Part shown: one piece after another, positions 43,881-54,109 of the stretch
How positions within the stretch are numbered: position 1 is the stretch's first letter
How the letters are laid out: every line of letters begins with the position of its first letter
NCBI GenBank assembly: GCA_963922565.1
Contig: CAWUIQ010000007.1
Coordinates: 48,566-112,565 of the forward strand
Source of the DNA: JBCBKL01 sp963922565
Lineage (GTDB): Bacteria > Pseudomonadota > Alphaproteobacteria > Rhodobacterales > Rhodobacteraceae
Length of the DNA stretch: 64,000 bases
Direction of reading: 5' to 3'
Made by a program: the position numbers and the translations under genes
The notes under the pieces: generated by a model
Seen by the model: only the letters and a program-made list of their open reading frames with translations
Told to the model about the DNA's origin: nothing
Database searches by the model: none

Positions 43881-44022
43881 GTCATTTGAGCTGGTTAGCC
43901 GTCGAGGTCAGTTTCCCGAGCGCGTAAAAGTTTCTGCTTTTTCCATCATATAGCCACAAAATCAGGATCCAAAACACCGGATTGCCGACGAAAGGTACTC
44001 ACGTCTCGTTGAGGGGTGTGGG

Positions 44023-47000
44023 ATGCGAAATGGGTGGCACGCTGGTGATCTAGCCAGCGATTTTTCGAGTGAACCGATCGTTCTGTCAGATTTTGAAGTC
44101 GTGCAAACCGGCTCGGGACTGCGCCTGTTGGCCACTGACGTTTCCGAAGGCTGGATCTATGAAGGCGAACTGAATTTTGCGAGCGGAAGTGTCGGGTTAG
44201 TCTCCAAGCAGCAAATCAAGACTGGAGATCTAAGTATCCATGTTCTTGAGGACGGTACCGCTCATAACGTCCTAATAGCCGGGGGCCGATATGCTGACCC
44301 GGAAGTCAGCTCAACAGGTGACAGCCTTCAGTTCGGCAAACTGGTTGATCTATCTAACTCGAACCTCGGCGTAGTCGGCGATGTTGTGCAGGTACACTCG
44401 AGTGGTGCTGCCCTGTTCGCAGTATCAACCGCCACCTCCGGCTCGCTGGGGATATACGAACTGGCATGGAACGACACGCTCCGAAAGGTCGGGTCGCCGG
44501 TCGATATTGGTGAGGGAGCCAGTGTCGGTGTGACCGCGTTGGCATCAGTTGAGACGGATCAGAAGTCTTTTGTGCTGGCGGCGTCCGCATCCGACAATTC
44601 AATTAGGTCTTTCGAGATCGATAGCACGGGAAACCTTCTGTTCACCGACCGTATCGGCGCGCAGGAGGGTGTTGGAATATCATCACCAGCCGATATCGAG
44701 GTCGTTAGTAGTTTTGGAAAAGACTATGCAGTGGTCGCGTCAACCGGCACATCATCTCTAACGGTCTTTGAGCTAAAAAGTGACGGTACCTTTCGTGTAA
44801 CCGATCAAATTAACGACAATAGGTATACATTCTTTGAAAAGCCGCAGAGCCTGTTCGCTTCAGATGTAAATGGATGGCAGTTCTTTTCAGTCGGCGGCGT
44901 CGATAATGGCCTGTCGCAGTTTGTATTGCTGCCGGATGGAACCTTGGCCAATGTTTCGAACGCCACGCTTGGAGTCTATGCGGAAAAGAGGTGGTTCTCA
45001 GAGATCGATGGAATATTTGCAAACGGCGTGCTGCACACAATCGCGCTGGACGCTTATTCCGATACTCTCGCGCATTTTCAGTTAGATTTGTCTTCATTGG
45101 GCCCGGCTGTGCTCTCTGCGACAGGCACAGAAGGTCATGACCTTCTTACGACTGCTTCTGGAGATGACCTGCTGGTCGGAAACTCTGGCGATGACATACT
45201 GTTCGCTGGCGGTGGCGCCGATACCCTCTCTGGCGGTGCCGGCAAGGACCTTTTCATCATCGAGGCGGATCAACAGGAAGATCACATCCTCGACTTCGAG
45301 AAGGGTGAGGATCAGATCGATTTGTCCCGGTGGGGTCGGATATACAGCATCGACCAACTGGGCTTCGAGACCTTGGCCGATGGCATCCGTCTGATTTGGC
45401 GTGACGAGAGCCTTCGGATTACGAGTGCCGAGTTTCAACCAATTGCGATCGAGGACCTTGAAACGGCGGGGCTATTCGATGTTTGGCGTATCCCTTCCGA
45501 GGAGCAGAGTGGCGACAACTCGACCTCAAGCAACAATAAGCCTGAAGCGCGCAGCCTATACGGGGACTGGACCAGCAATGCACTTCAAGGGGGCGATGGA
45601 AACGACACTCTGGACGCAGGCGCGGGCGACGACCGTCTTAACGGCGGCAAGGGTGCAGATCTCATGCTCGGTGGAACTGGAAACGATAGCTATGTTGTCG
45701 ACACATGGGGCGACGCGGTCGAAGAGCTGGCCAGCGAGGGTTGGGATACCATCACATCGACGGTTTCCTATCAGTCCAAACGTAACGTAGAGCTGCTCCG
45801 ACTCGTCGGAGATGCAAAGATAAATGGTTATGGGTCTGCTGGCAGCGACGTCATCATCGGTAACAGCCAGGCCAATCGTATAGAGGGAGGTGATGGCGAT
45901 GACACTCTTGATGGCTCGCAGGGCGCTGACACCCTTGTAGGAGGCGTTGGAAACGATCTCTACATCGTCGGAGACTGGGCGGACAAGATTTTGGAGAAGC
46001 CTGGCGAAGGCTACGATGTGGTAAAGGCCTATTCGACTTATCGGCAGCTTCCTGGTGTCGAGCACCTAATTCTCGCAGGTCACGGTAATCTCAATGCTTA
46101 CGGTAGCGAACGCGCAGATGTAATCACCGGGAATGCCGGCAACAACAAAGTCGAGGGATCAGGTGGGGATGATACCCTTGAGGGAGGTCTTGGTGACGAC
46201 ACGATTTGGGGCGGCAGCGGCAATGATATGATGCGCGGGGGCCTCGACAACGACACATACATTGTCGGGTCATGGGGTGACTTGATTGAGGAGGATCGTA
46301 ACGCCGGTTGGGACAGCGCGATCGCTTACGCTTCTTTCAAGATCCCCGAACATGTCGAGAGACTGACGCTCGAAGGTTCGCTCGCTATCAATGGGTACGG
46401 CACGTCGGCGAACGACATCTTAATTGGCAATTCGGCCCCGAACATTCTTGAAGGGTATGCCGGCGATGACAAACTTGATGGCGGTGAAGGCAATGACACC
46501 ATGCGAGGGGGGCTTGGGGACGACACATATGTCGTTGGCAGCTGGACCGACATCGTCTCAGAGCACGATGGGGGCGGATATGACGAAGTTATTGCCTACT
46601 CAAGTTATCGGGTCGACAAAGGTATCGACGCCTTGATCCTTCGCGGTACCGCGCGCTTGAACGCATACGGCAACGATGAAGCAAATCGAATAAATGGAAA
46701 CTCCGCCGCAAACCTGATCGAAGGGGCTGGTGGCGACGATACTCTAGACGGTGGCGGAGGCGCGGATGTTCTCATCGGAGGGGCTGGCAACGACATATAC
46801 GTTGTCGGGCGCAGCGATGACTTGACGATAGAGATAGCCGGAGAGGGACATGATATCGTAAAGTCCTATTCGACCTATACATTGATAGAAAATGTAGAAG
46901 AGCTTGCATTGGTGGGAAGTGCCAATAGCTCGGGTACGGGAAATTCTTTATCCAATCGGATAACGGGAAATGCTGGTGACAACAGGATTAATGGTGGCGC

Positions 47001-47340
47001 TGGATCCGATACCCTTTCGGGGGGAGGTGGGTCTGACACTTTCGTATTCAATTCGCCAACAGAGAACTCAGCAGTTGACATCATTGTAGACTTTGAATTT
47101 GCACAAGACCGTATCGAGGTAAGTGCTTTTCTTGTCGGCGGGATCCAGACCGGTTATCTTGATCCCTCATCATTTTCACTTGGTTCGACGTCGGTCAGGG
47201 CTTCCGATCGTGTTCTTTACGACGCTGCAACTGGCGAACTGCGGGTTGATCCGGATGGTACGGGTTCGATTGAAGCCGAGGTATTGGCCTACATCGGACC
47301 GGGTCTCCTGATCGATCATACCGCCTTCATTGTCGTGTGA
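44023..47340 (+). CDS. Large RTX protein with five 90-residue super-repeats
   Basis: A 1105-residue type I secretion substrate. Residues about 15-350 look like a beta-propeller (repeated strands such as GSLGIYELAWNDTLRKVG; SLTVFELKSDGTFRVTD). RTX nonapeptides begin near residue 370 (TTASGDDLLVGNSGDDILFA). From about 515 on, five super-repeats follow, each with a D-x-Y-V-V-G-S-W-x-D start, a non-RTX strand block with NAYG or NGYG, then GxGxD repeats. The end DTFVFNSPTENSAVDIIVDF with IEAEVLAYIGPG fits the RTX C-terminal module. There is no N-terminal signal peptide, as expected for this secretion route. The start has GAGGGG seven bases before it. Confidence 0.88.
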   Translation: MRNGWHAGDLASDFSSEPIVLSDFEVVQTGSGLRLLATDVSEGWIYEGELNFASGSVGLVSKQQIKTGDLSIHVLEDGTAHNVLIAGGRYADPEVSSTGDSLQFGKLVDLSNSNLGVVGDVVQVHSSGAALFAVSTATSGSLGIYELAWNDTLRKVGSPVDIGEGASVGVTALASVETDQKSFVLAASASDNSIRSFEIDSTGNLLFTDRIGAQEGVGISSPADIEVVSSFGKDYAVVASTGTSSLTVFELKSDGTFRVTDQINDNRYTFFEKPQSLFASDVNGWQFFSVGGVDNGLSQFVLLPDGTLANVSNATLGVYAEKRWFSEIDGIFANGVLHTIALDAYSDTLAHFQLDLSSLGPAVLSATGTEGHDLLTTASGDDLLVGNSGDDILFAGGGADTLSGGAGKDLFIIEADQQEDHILDFEKGEDQIDLSRWGRIYSIDQLGFETLADGIRLIWRDESLRITSAEFQPIAIEDLETAGLFDVWRIPSEEQSGDNSTSSNNKPEARSLYGDWTSNALQGGDGNDTLDAGAGDDRLNGGKGADLMLGGTGNDSYVVDTWGDAVEELASEGWDTITSTVSYQSKRNVELLRLVGDAKINGYGSAGSDVIIGNSQANRIEGGDGDDTLDGSQGADTLVGGVGNDLYIVGDWADKILEKPGEGYDVVKAYSTYRQLPGVEHLILAGHGNLNAYGSERADVITGNAGNNKVEGSGGDDTLEGGLGDDTIWGGSGNDMMRGGLDNDTYIVGSWGDLIEEDRNAGWDSAIAYASFKIPEHVERLTLEGSLAINGYGTSANDILIGNSAPNILEGYAGDDKLDGGEGNDTMRGGLGDDTYVVGSWTDIVSEHDGGGYDEVIAYSSYRVDKGIDALILRGTARLNAYGNDEANRINGNSAANLIEGAGGDDTLDGGGGADVLIGGAGNDIYVVGRSDDLTIEIAGEGHDIVKSYSTYTLIENVEELALVGSANSSGTGNSLSNRITGNAGDNRINGGAGSDTLSGGGGSDTFVFNSPTENSAVDIIVDFEFAQDRIEVSAFLVGGIQTGYLDPSSFSLGSTSVRASDRVLYDAATGELRVDPDGTGSIEAEVLAYIGPGLLIDHTAFIVV

Positions 47341-47497
47341 GCGATCGACCTTGGTTGAACCCCGCTCAGACAAAGGGAATGCCTGCGCTAGAAGCCGCCG
47401 CTTTTTGGTCAGTCAGCAGACACAATCGGCTTGTAGTTGATTGAAAAGATGAGGTCTCTCATCTTCAGAACAGCTTGCAGAATGGAGCAGCCGACAG

Positions 47498-49963
47498 ATG
47501 TCTACTTCAGTCCTTTCGACAGGACCAAACGTTCGCTTCGAAAGTGGGGATGCAGCCGGCAGCCGGTTTACGAATGAAACCCTGACCTTGGGTGGCACGT
47601 TTGTTGGTGACATCACCGCCAACGATAGCGACTGGATCAAGGTCGAGATGGTGGCTGGCGAAGACTATAATATCCTTGGCTTCGGCACGGGCGGCTATCA
47701 AGGCCTGAAGGATATCAGCTTGAGGCTCTATGATCGCAACGGGGCGCTGGTCGCGCAAAACAACGACACGTCATACGACAATCCACATTCGACAATAGAG
47801 TATGCCCCGAGCTCTTCGGGGGAGTACTTTATCGAGGTTGTCGGTGCTGACCAGTTTGAGCAGGGCCAGTACGAAGTGCTGTTCGGCGCCGAAGAGTTTA
47901 CCGTGCAACAAACAGCCGCCTATATTGCAGATTTTGCATGGGGTGTCCCAGCACAACTCAGATTAATCGACGATAATGGGGTAGTAACGTTCAACGTTTC
48001 GAACCTGACAGCAGATGGCAAACTTTTGGCTAGGACTGCTTTGGATGTTTGGTCAGAAGTTTCTGGTATCACTTTCCAAGAAACAAGCAGCAGCAGCGCC
48101 GGAATTCGTTTTGATGACAGCCAGTCGGGTGCATTTGCTGGGCCGGGCGCTTTCTATGGTGATGGCTCGAATGTTTTTTCGCGGGTGAACGTAGGGACAG
48201 GCTTCCTCTCGCAAAATGGGACCAAGCTCGATTCGTTTTCTTTCTTCACCTATATCCACGAAATAGGCCATGCCCTTGGGTTGGGGCACGCTGGACCCTA
48301 CAACGGGCTCGCCACCTACAACGACGCAACCTACTCAAATGATAGCTGGCAAATGACTGCAATGTCATACTTTTCGCTATCAGAGAATACCTCGATCAAC
48401 GGATCTTACGCACCACCGGTGACCCCAATGATGGCGGATATCGTGGCAATCCAATCGATCTATGGTTTCCAAACGTCGTCGCAAGTCGGAGACACGGTAT
48501 ACGGAACTGATAATACTGCCAGTGGGTACCTTGGTGACCTGATGGATGTCTACTTTGATGGTCGGTCTAATTCGCTGTTCAGCGGAAATCGCACCATTGC
48601 GGTAACCCTTTACGACGATGGGGGAATTGACGAAATAAGCTTGGCTGGCAGATCAGAGGACAGCCGTGTCGATCTACGTGCCGGGACATCATCCGATATC
48701 CTTGGTGCCGTCGGTATTCTGTCCATTGCAACCAACACAATTATCGAAAACTTCACCGGCGGAACGGGGAGTGATGTCGTCACAGGTAACGGCTCGGACA
48801 ACTCGATCGCTGGGGAACTAGGGAACGACGAGCTGGACGGTTTGGGCGGTAACGACCGACTGTCCGGCGGAGGCGGTGCCGATAGTCTGGATGGTGGCGC
48901 AGGAGCCGACACAATGATCGGCGGTTCGGACAACGATGTATATCTGGTCGATAACTGGCGGGATATCGTGATTGAGGCAGACAACGAGGGTTACGATACA
49001 ATCAGATCGAGTGTTTCGTATCGAAGCCCAACGGGCGTTGAGGTTGTGGAGCTCGTAGGTGAGATGAATGCCAACCTCTACGGAGACCAGAACGCAAACA
49101 CCCTCATCGGCAACAACGGATCGAATGTGCTGCTTGGAGGTGATGGAGCCGATCTCATTTCGGGAGGTTCTGGGAACGACTTGCTTGATGGTCAGCTGGG
49201 TGATGACACGTTGCGCGGCGGGGCAGGTGACGACACCTACGTGGTGAGCAGCTGGAGAGACGAAATCTCGGAGGCCGGTGGGAACGGATATGACCGCATC
49301 GTGGCATACGACACCTACCGGTTTTTCACGGGCATTGAAAAACTCGAATTGCGCGGGGATTCGAATATCAATGCCTACGGGAACAATGAAGATAACCTGA
49401 TTGTTGGGAATGTTGGTGACAACTATCTCGAAGGTGGTGGAGGAGACGACGTTTTAAACGGTGGGGCAGGCATAGATCGCATGTATGGTGGTTCAGGGGA
49501 CGACACCTACTTTGTTGGTACGTGGAAGGATGAGGTATCGGAGCGAGGTGGAAATGGAACCGATACAATTAACGCCTATGTGAGCTACCGGACTGTTTCA
49601 GGTGTCGAAATACTCAATCTTGCTGGTGACAAAGAGATAAACGCTTACGGAACTAGTGAAGATAATATAATCATCGGGAACAAGAGCTCTAATAGAATAG
49701 AGGGTGGGGGTGGCACTGATATTTTGACCGGCGATGCTGGTGCGGATAACTTTGTCTATATTGGAGGTCAAACGATAATCACAGATTACAGTGAGGCTGA
49801 TTTTGACGTGGTGAGTGTTGATCCGAGCCTGCTGAGGGACGAATCTATGATGAGCTTCGGAGCACTGGTCGAAGGCGACGCCGTCTACGATTTTGGAGGC
49901 GGTAATACGTTGGTGCTCCAAAACCAAGCAACGCTAGATCTGGACATTCTCCTTTTGGCCTGA
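47498..49963 (+). CDS. Serralysin-type M10 metalloprotease with RTX repeats
   Basis: An 821-residue secreted metalloprotease. Residues 15-130 are a pre-peptidase beta domain (GGTFVGDITANDSDWIKVEM; SGEYFIEVVGADQFEQG). The catalytic domain has H254-E-x-x-H258-x-x-G-x-x-H264 in HEIGHALGLGHAG, with a Met-turn in TAMSYFS, then the M10C domain AIQSIYGF. RTX repeats with three ~90-residue super-repeats follow (DDTYVVSSWRDEISEAGGNG; DDTYFVGTWKDEVSERGGNG). Secretion is by a type I system not in this window. Super-repeats match those of the preceding RTX gene, so the two share a recent common module. The start has GGAG nearby. Confidence 0.92.
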   Translation: MSTSVLSTGPNVRFESGDAAGSRFTNETLTLGGTFVGDITANDSDWIKVEMVAGEDYNILGFGTGGYQGLKDISLRLYDRNGALVAQNNDTSYDNPHSTIEYAPSSSGEYFIEVVGADQFEQGQYEVLFGAEEFTVQQTAAYIADFAWGVPAQLRLIDDNGVVTFNVSNLTADGKLLARTALDVWSEVSGITFQETSSSSAGIRFDDSQSGAFAGPGAFYGDGSNVFSRVNVGTGFLSQNGTKLDSFSFFTYIHEIGHALGLGHAGPYNGLATYNDATYSNDSWQMTAMSYFSLSENTSINGSYAPPVTPMMADIVAIQSIYGFQTSSQVGDTVYGTDNTASGYLGDLMDVYFDGRSNSLFSGNRTIAVTLYDDGGIDEISLAGRSEDSRVDLRAGTSSDILGAVGILSIATNTIIENFTGGTGSDVVTGNGSDNSIAGELGNDELDGLGGNDRLSGGGGADSLDGGAGADTMIGGSDNDVYLVDNWRDIVIEADNEGYDTIRSSVSYRSPTGVEVVELVGEMNANLYGDQNANTLIGNNGSNVLLGGDGADLISGGSGNDLLDGQLGDDTLRGGAGDDTYVVSSWRDEISEAGGNGYDRIVAYDTYRFFTGIEKLELRGDSNINAYGNNEDNLIVGNVGDNYLEGGGGDDVLNGGAGIDRMYGGSGDDTYFVGTWKDEVSERGGNGTDTINAYVSYRTVSGVEILNLAGDKEINAYGTSEDNIIIGNKSSNRIEGGGGTDILTGDAGADNFVYIGGQTIITDYSEADFDVVSVDPSLLRDESMMSFGALVEGDAVYDFGGGNTLVLQNQATLDLDILLLA

Positions 49964-50032
49964 TCTTTAGTCGACTGCGAGTGGTGGCAGTACTTTCGAC
50001 TGTTCCTTGAACGGATAGCATCGAGCAGCGTT

Positions 50033-52477
50033 TTGATCAAGCACCTGAAATGGCTGTACTTTCGTTATACGAGCAACCGCGAACTCGCTCGTCAGGTCGG
50101 TTGCCAGATGCTTACACCAGATGGACGATGGCTCGGATCGGTCGACAGTCAAACTTTGATCGGTACGCGACTAAAGGTTACCGGAAAGACGGTCGCGAAT
50201 ACTGTGAAGTTGCAATGCGGGCACTCACAGGTGGAAGTGGCGTGCGATCGGCCGGCTGGTGAAGGTACGACCGAGGCGGCTGGCATGCGGACTTTCACTG
50301 CAGACATACCTTACAGTCTTTCTCCTGTGGTCGTTAGTGTCGTTGCTGACGATATGCAGCAAGATTTCATATTGAAGACTATTCCGACTTTTCGTCGAAG
50401 AGTTGGTCAGGCCCGATGCGCCCTGACACTTGCAGGGCGTATGGTTTGGGCTAGCCCTTTGATTTGGCGTTGGTGGCGGGCACCCGGGGTAATTTCGACA
50501 GTTCAAATCAAAGCCAAGCTTGGTATCGTTGATGTTCGAAATATACCAATCGTCGATCTAAATCAGCTCTGTCAGAATGAAGATTGTGGAGATACGTTGG
50601 TCCACAGTGAAAAGATTATTATTATTGTTCCAATTTATAACAATCTAGACTTGGTGAAAGATGTATTACAGAGAATTAGACAGCATACTGATCTATCCTG
50701 GCATCTCGTAATAGTAGAAGATTCTTCGCCTGAAGAGGCGATACGACCTTACTTGCTGGATTGGGTCGATAACCAAGATGACAGTGTTACGTTGATATTA
50801 AACGAAACCAACCTTGGCTTCGTCGGTAGTGTGAACAAAGCTCTCGAATTGGCAAAGGGGTTTGAAGGCCACGTCGTTCTTTTGAATGCTGACGCGCTGG
50901 TACCAGAAGGTTGGGCTTCGCGGCTTCTCGCTCCACTGGTGCGCGATCCCCAAGTGGCGACGGTGACGCCGATGTCCAACGATGCCGAGATATTCTCGAT
51001 ACCCCAGCTTTGTTGCCGAACTGAGTTGGCAGGCGACGGCTTTGTGGATGCGATCGATCGAGCTGCACGAAACCACGTGAAGGCCGGACTTGCCGAGACC
51101 GCTCCCACCGGCGTCGGTTTCTGCATGGCCATCAACCGGCGTTTTCTCGACGAAGTGCCCGGGTTTGATCCAACTTTTGGGCGAGGTTACGGGGAGGAGG
51201 TCGACTGGTGCCAAAAGACGCGTCAGCGGGGGGGTAAACACGTTGTAGAGCCCGGACTCTTTGTCGAGCATCGTGGAGGCGCCTCTTTCGGGTCTGAGGC
51301 AAAGCGGGAGTTGGTTCGGAAGAACAACAGCATTATCTCGCAAAGGTACCCGCACTACGATCAAGAGGTACAGGAGTTCGCGTCCAAGGACCCAATAGCG
51401 ACCGCAAGGATGTGTTTGGCATTGGCATGGGCTAACCTCACAACTTCCGATCCACTCTGTGTTTACCTGGGCCATTCCATGGGCGGAGGCGCGGAAATCT
51501 TTCTGCAAGAGAGGCTGGGGTCGCATGTCGCAGAGGATGGGGCCGCAGTCGTAATTCGGGTCGGTGGCGTAAGTAGGTTCGTGATCGAATTGTACCATGT
51601 GGGTGGTGTCAGTTCGCTTCAGTGCGATGATATCTCTGAAATCAAGTCTGTGTTCGCTGCGACCACGGCCTGCCGCCTCATCTATTCTTGCGGGGTAGGC
51701 GACAGCGATCCCCTTGGCCTTCCAAAGGACCTTTGTTTCTTATGCCGCGAAGGCCAAGACACGCTCGAAGTTTTGGTGCATGACTTCTTCATGGTTTCTC
51801 CATCGTACTGCCTGTTGGACGACCAGAATAAATTTCGTGGTGTTCCGTCTGCCAGTTCGGGCGATCACTTGGACCCGCAGCTCCAGAAATGGCAGGAAAA
51901 CTGGGGAGCTCTGTTGCGGTCCAGCGATCAGATCACAGTTTTTTCGCATAGCAGCAGAAGGATGTTGCTTCGGGCTTATCCGAATATCGAAGAACAGATC
52001 GCGGTGACGCCGCACAGGCTGCCAACGGATGTGCCCTCCATCAAATCAACCAACCAGGACAATTGCGTGATAGGTATTCTGGGCAACATAGGCCCCCAGA
52101 AGGGCGCGCAGGTGGTCGCTGACATGTCCGCGCTATTGGTCGAAGATGAGCGCCTGGTGGTTCTGGGCGAGCTAGCGCCTTCGTTTCGATTGAGGGCGCG
52201 GGGCCATGTACATGGAGGGTACCAGATCAGACATATCGAAGCTCTGGTAAAGAAGTATGGTATCACATGTTGGGTCGTGCCTTCTATTTGGCCGGAGACC
52301 TTTTCGTTTGTGACTCACGAGGCTCTTTCAACCTCCATGCCGGTCGTGACCTTTGATCTAGGGGCGCAGGCAGAGGCGGCACGGCAACAACCCAACGGTC
52401 ATGTTGTGCCGTTTGACCCGGACGTTAACCTCGCAGAGGTGATGCTAGCCAAAGTTCGCCAATTGGTCGGAACATAG
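50033..52477 (+). CDS. Bifunctional glycosyltransferase (GT2 plus GT4-like)
   Basis: An 814-residue protein. Residues about 190-430 are a GT2 domain (SEKIIIIVPIYNNLDLVKDV; VVLLNADALVPEGWASRLLA; FGRGYGEEVDWCQKTRQRGG). Residues about 480-814 resemble a GT-B/GT4 enzyme (GNIGPQKGAQVVADM; WVVPSIWPETFSFVTHEALS). The start is at TTG 50033 with a weak ribosome site; the frame is open back to the M10 protease stop at 49961-49963, with no ATG. The part around 50560-50720 is AT-rich compared with flanking genes, suggesting mixed origin. It may add sugars to the capsule or to a protein. Confidence 0.85.
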   Translation: MIKHLKWLYFRYTSNRELARQVGCQMLTPDGRWLGSVDSQTLIGTRLKVTGKTVANTVKLQCGHSQVEVACDRPAGEGTTEAAGMRTFTADIPYSLSPVVVSVVADDMQQDFILKTIPTFRRRVGQARCALTLAGRMVWASPLIWRWWRAPGVISTVQIKAKLGIVDVRNIPIVDLNQLCQNEDCGDTLVHSEKIIIIVPIYNNLDLVKDVLQRIRQHTDLSWHLVIVEDSSPEEAIRPYLLDWVDNQDDSVTLILNETNLGFVGSVNKALELAKGFEGHVVLLNADALVPEGWASRLLAPLVRDPQVATVTPMSNDAEIFSIPQLCCRTELAGDGFVDAIDRAARNHVKAGLAETAPTGVGFCMAINRRFLDEVPGFDPTFGRGYGEEVDWCQKTRQRGGKHVVEPGLFVEHRGGASFGSEAKRELVRKNNSIISQRYPHYDQEVQEFASKDPIATARMCLALAWANLTTSDPLCVYLGHSMGGGAEIFLQERLGSHVAEDGAAVVIRVGGVSRFVIELYHVGGVSSLQCDDISEIKSVFAATTACRLIYSCGVGDSDPLGLPKDLCFLCREGQDTLEVLVHDFFMVSPSYCLLDDQNKFRGVPSASSGDHLDPQLQKWQENWGALLRSSDQITVFSHSSRRMLLRAYPNIEEQIAVTPHRLPTDVPSIKSTNQDNCVIGILGNIGPQKGAQVVADMSALLVEDERLVVLGELAPSFRLRARGHVHGGYQIRHIEALVKKYGITCWVVPSIWPETFSFVTHEALSTSMPVVTFDLGAQAEAARQQPNGHVVPFDPDVNLAEVMLAKVRQLVGT

Positions 52478-52479
52478 CG

Positions 52480-53208
52480 ATGGCAATGGTTCGGGTTTCG
52501 ATTTCGGCACTAAGGTCTCGTGGTGTAGAAGTCCTGAATCGAGGCTCGCGGCATCTGCAGCTACCGAAGGATACTATACTGGAGGCACCATGCAGCCTGA
52601 AATGGGTCGTTCATCGACATTCGCTCCATCTCGGTGCATTCTCCTACCAGGTCTCCGGCTTTTGTTTCGGCGCACGGATTGGTCGGTACTGCTCGATTGG
52701 CGAAGAGGTCCAGATTGGCCGGCAGAACCATCCCCTGTCTTGGGCAAGTACAAGCCCGGCCCTGTATCTCAATGATCGCCTATTTGATCTGAAGGGAGGA
52801 TTCGAGGGTAGCAGTGAATTTCAGGCCTATCGACCCAACCAACCTAAGCCTGCAACGCAGGCAAAGCTTACGGAAATTGGAAACGACGTCTACATCGGAC
52901 ACGGGGCGATGATCCTAGCCGGTGTCACAATTGGTGATGGCGTGATCGTTGGGGCAGGGTCTGTTGTTACCAAGGATGTTAGACCTTACGCTGTGGTCGC
53001 AGGAAACCCGGCCACTGAAAAGAAGTTGCGGGTGCCCGAGGATCTTGTCAGTTCGCTTGCCGGTTCCCGTTGGTGGCGCTACGCGCCATGGCAGCTTCAG
53101 CACCTCGACATTTCCAACGTCGAGAGTTTCGTAAACGGGGTTCAGGCGCTTGAAGGCTCGCCGGAGTTTGAGCCGAGTGTGATCGATCTGAATTCCGGCA
53201 GCCTTTAG
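52480..53208 (+). CDS. CatB-like hexapeptide acetyltransferase
   Basis: A 242-residue left-handed beta-helix acyltransferase. Hexapeptide repeats run in FCFGARIGRYCSIGEEVQIG and VYIGHGAMILAGVTIGDGVI, with the usual catalytic-His loop RQNHPLSWAS and the C-terminal VVAGNPATEKKLRVPEDL. CatB-like enzymes O-acetylate sugars or drugs from acetyl-CoA; in this cluster O-acetylation of capsular sugar is the natural reading. It starts two bases after the glycosyltransferase stop and is convergent with the KpsM gene. Confidence 0.9.
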   Translation: MAMVRVSISALRSRGVEVLNRGSRHLQLPKDTILEAPCSLKWVVHRHSLHLGAFSYQVSGFCFGARIGRYCSIGEEVQIGRQNHPLSWASTSPALYLNDRLFDLKGGFEGSSEFQAYRPNQPKPATQAKLTEIGNDVYIGHGAMILAGVTIGDGVIVGAGSVVTKDVRPYAVVAGNPATEKKLRVPEDLVSSLAGSRWWRYAPWQLQHLDISNVESFVNGVQALEGSPEFEPSVIDLNSGSL

Positions 53209-53218
53209 CCGCCCCTGA

Positions 53219-54046
53219 TCAGCTATTCAGCAAGTCTCGATGGTAACGGCTAAGAAGGATCATCCCCATCAAAAGGGTCGATAGACCCACACCCCAAACA
53301 TAGATCTCGGAAACATAGCTGGCCTCATAGAAGCTATAGAAACCGCTGCGCATCATGCCGACAACATGGACGAGCGGATTGTACCAGAGGTAGTCTCGAT
53401 AAGGCTGAGGGATGATGTCGAATACGAAGAAAATGCACGACAAGATAAACATTGGCCGCATCAGAATGCCCCACACCCGTTGCCAGATATGAAATCGCGT
53501 CATCAGAAATGCGTTGAATGTGCCAATGCCAAGAGACAACACCGCAACCATTCCCATTGATCTCAGTGTATTCAGAAAATTGATTTCGCTGGTCAGTTCG
53601 ACCAGCAGCACCAGACCGGCAAAGATGACGTAGGCAACCAAGACCTGCGTCAGCAGATTCAACAGGAAGCGTGCCAAAATCGCGTCGGTAAAGGTTACAC
53701 TTGGGTATGCAAGCAGTGGCCGAGAAAAATTGAGTGATTGCGATACCTTGTTTGAGATATCGCTATAGGCAAGGAAGGGCACCATTCCGGTTGCGTAGAA
53801 CATAGGAAAACTGGTGCCGATCGGTGGTCCTATGAATGCGAACGAAAAGATGAGCGTGAGGATTGCGATACCGGCTGCTGGTTCGAGCACAGCCCAAAGA
53901 TAGCCGCCCGGCGATCTTCCATAACTTGTCGCCATTTCCCTCAGCATGAGCGCAAGGATCGATCTCAGACTGGCAAACCTCCGACGCCGCCGCTTTGCGA
54001 TGTTGAGGTTGGCAGGGCGAGCGTCCGGCTGTGCAGGGATATTCAC
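53219..54046 (-). CDS. kpsM: Capsular polysaccharide ABC exporter permease (KpsM/Wzm type)
   Basis: A 275-residue ABC-2 permease with about six membrane helices. MREMATSYGRSPGGYLWAVL and EPAAGIAILTLIFSF are typical of KpsM-type permeases, as is PLVHVVGMMRSGFY before the last helix. With KpsT it forms the inner-membrane pore that exports lipid-linked capsular polysaccharide. It is divergent from the KpsE-like gene, with 63 bases between starts, and shares control with it. Confidence 0.9.
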   Translation of the reverse strand: MNIPAQPDARPANLNIAKRRRRRFASLRSILALMLREMATSYGRSPGGYLWAVLEPAAGIAILTLIFSFAFIGPPIGTSFPMFYATGMVPFLAYSDISNKVSQSLNFSRPLLAYPSVTFTDAILARFLLNLLTQVLVAYVIFAGLVLLVELTSEINFLNTLRSMGMVAVLSLGIGTFNAFLMTRFHIWQRVWGILMRPMFILSCIFFVFDIIPQPYRDYLWYNPLVHVVGMMRSGFYSFYEASYVSEIYVWGVGLSTLLMGMILLSRYHRDLLNS

Positions 54047-54109
54047 CTTTTAACGCCTGTCTGTTGCAGATAGTTTTAGCGGAAGATCAGTCCCTCGGAG
54101 AGCCATAGC

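Noticed and set aside
45690..49760. Many near-identical GGxGxD-coding stretches
   Set aside because: These are RTX nonapeptide codons of two secreted proteins, not mobile elements or a CRISPR array.
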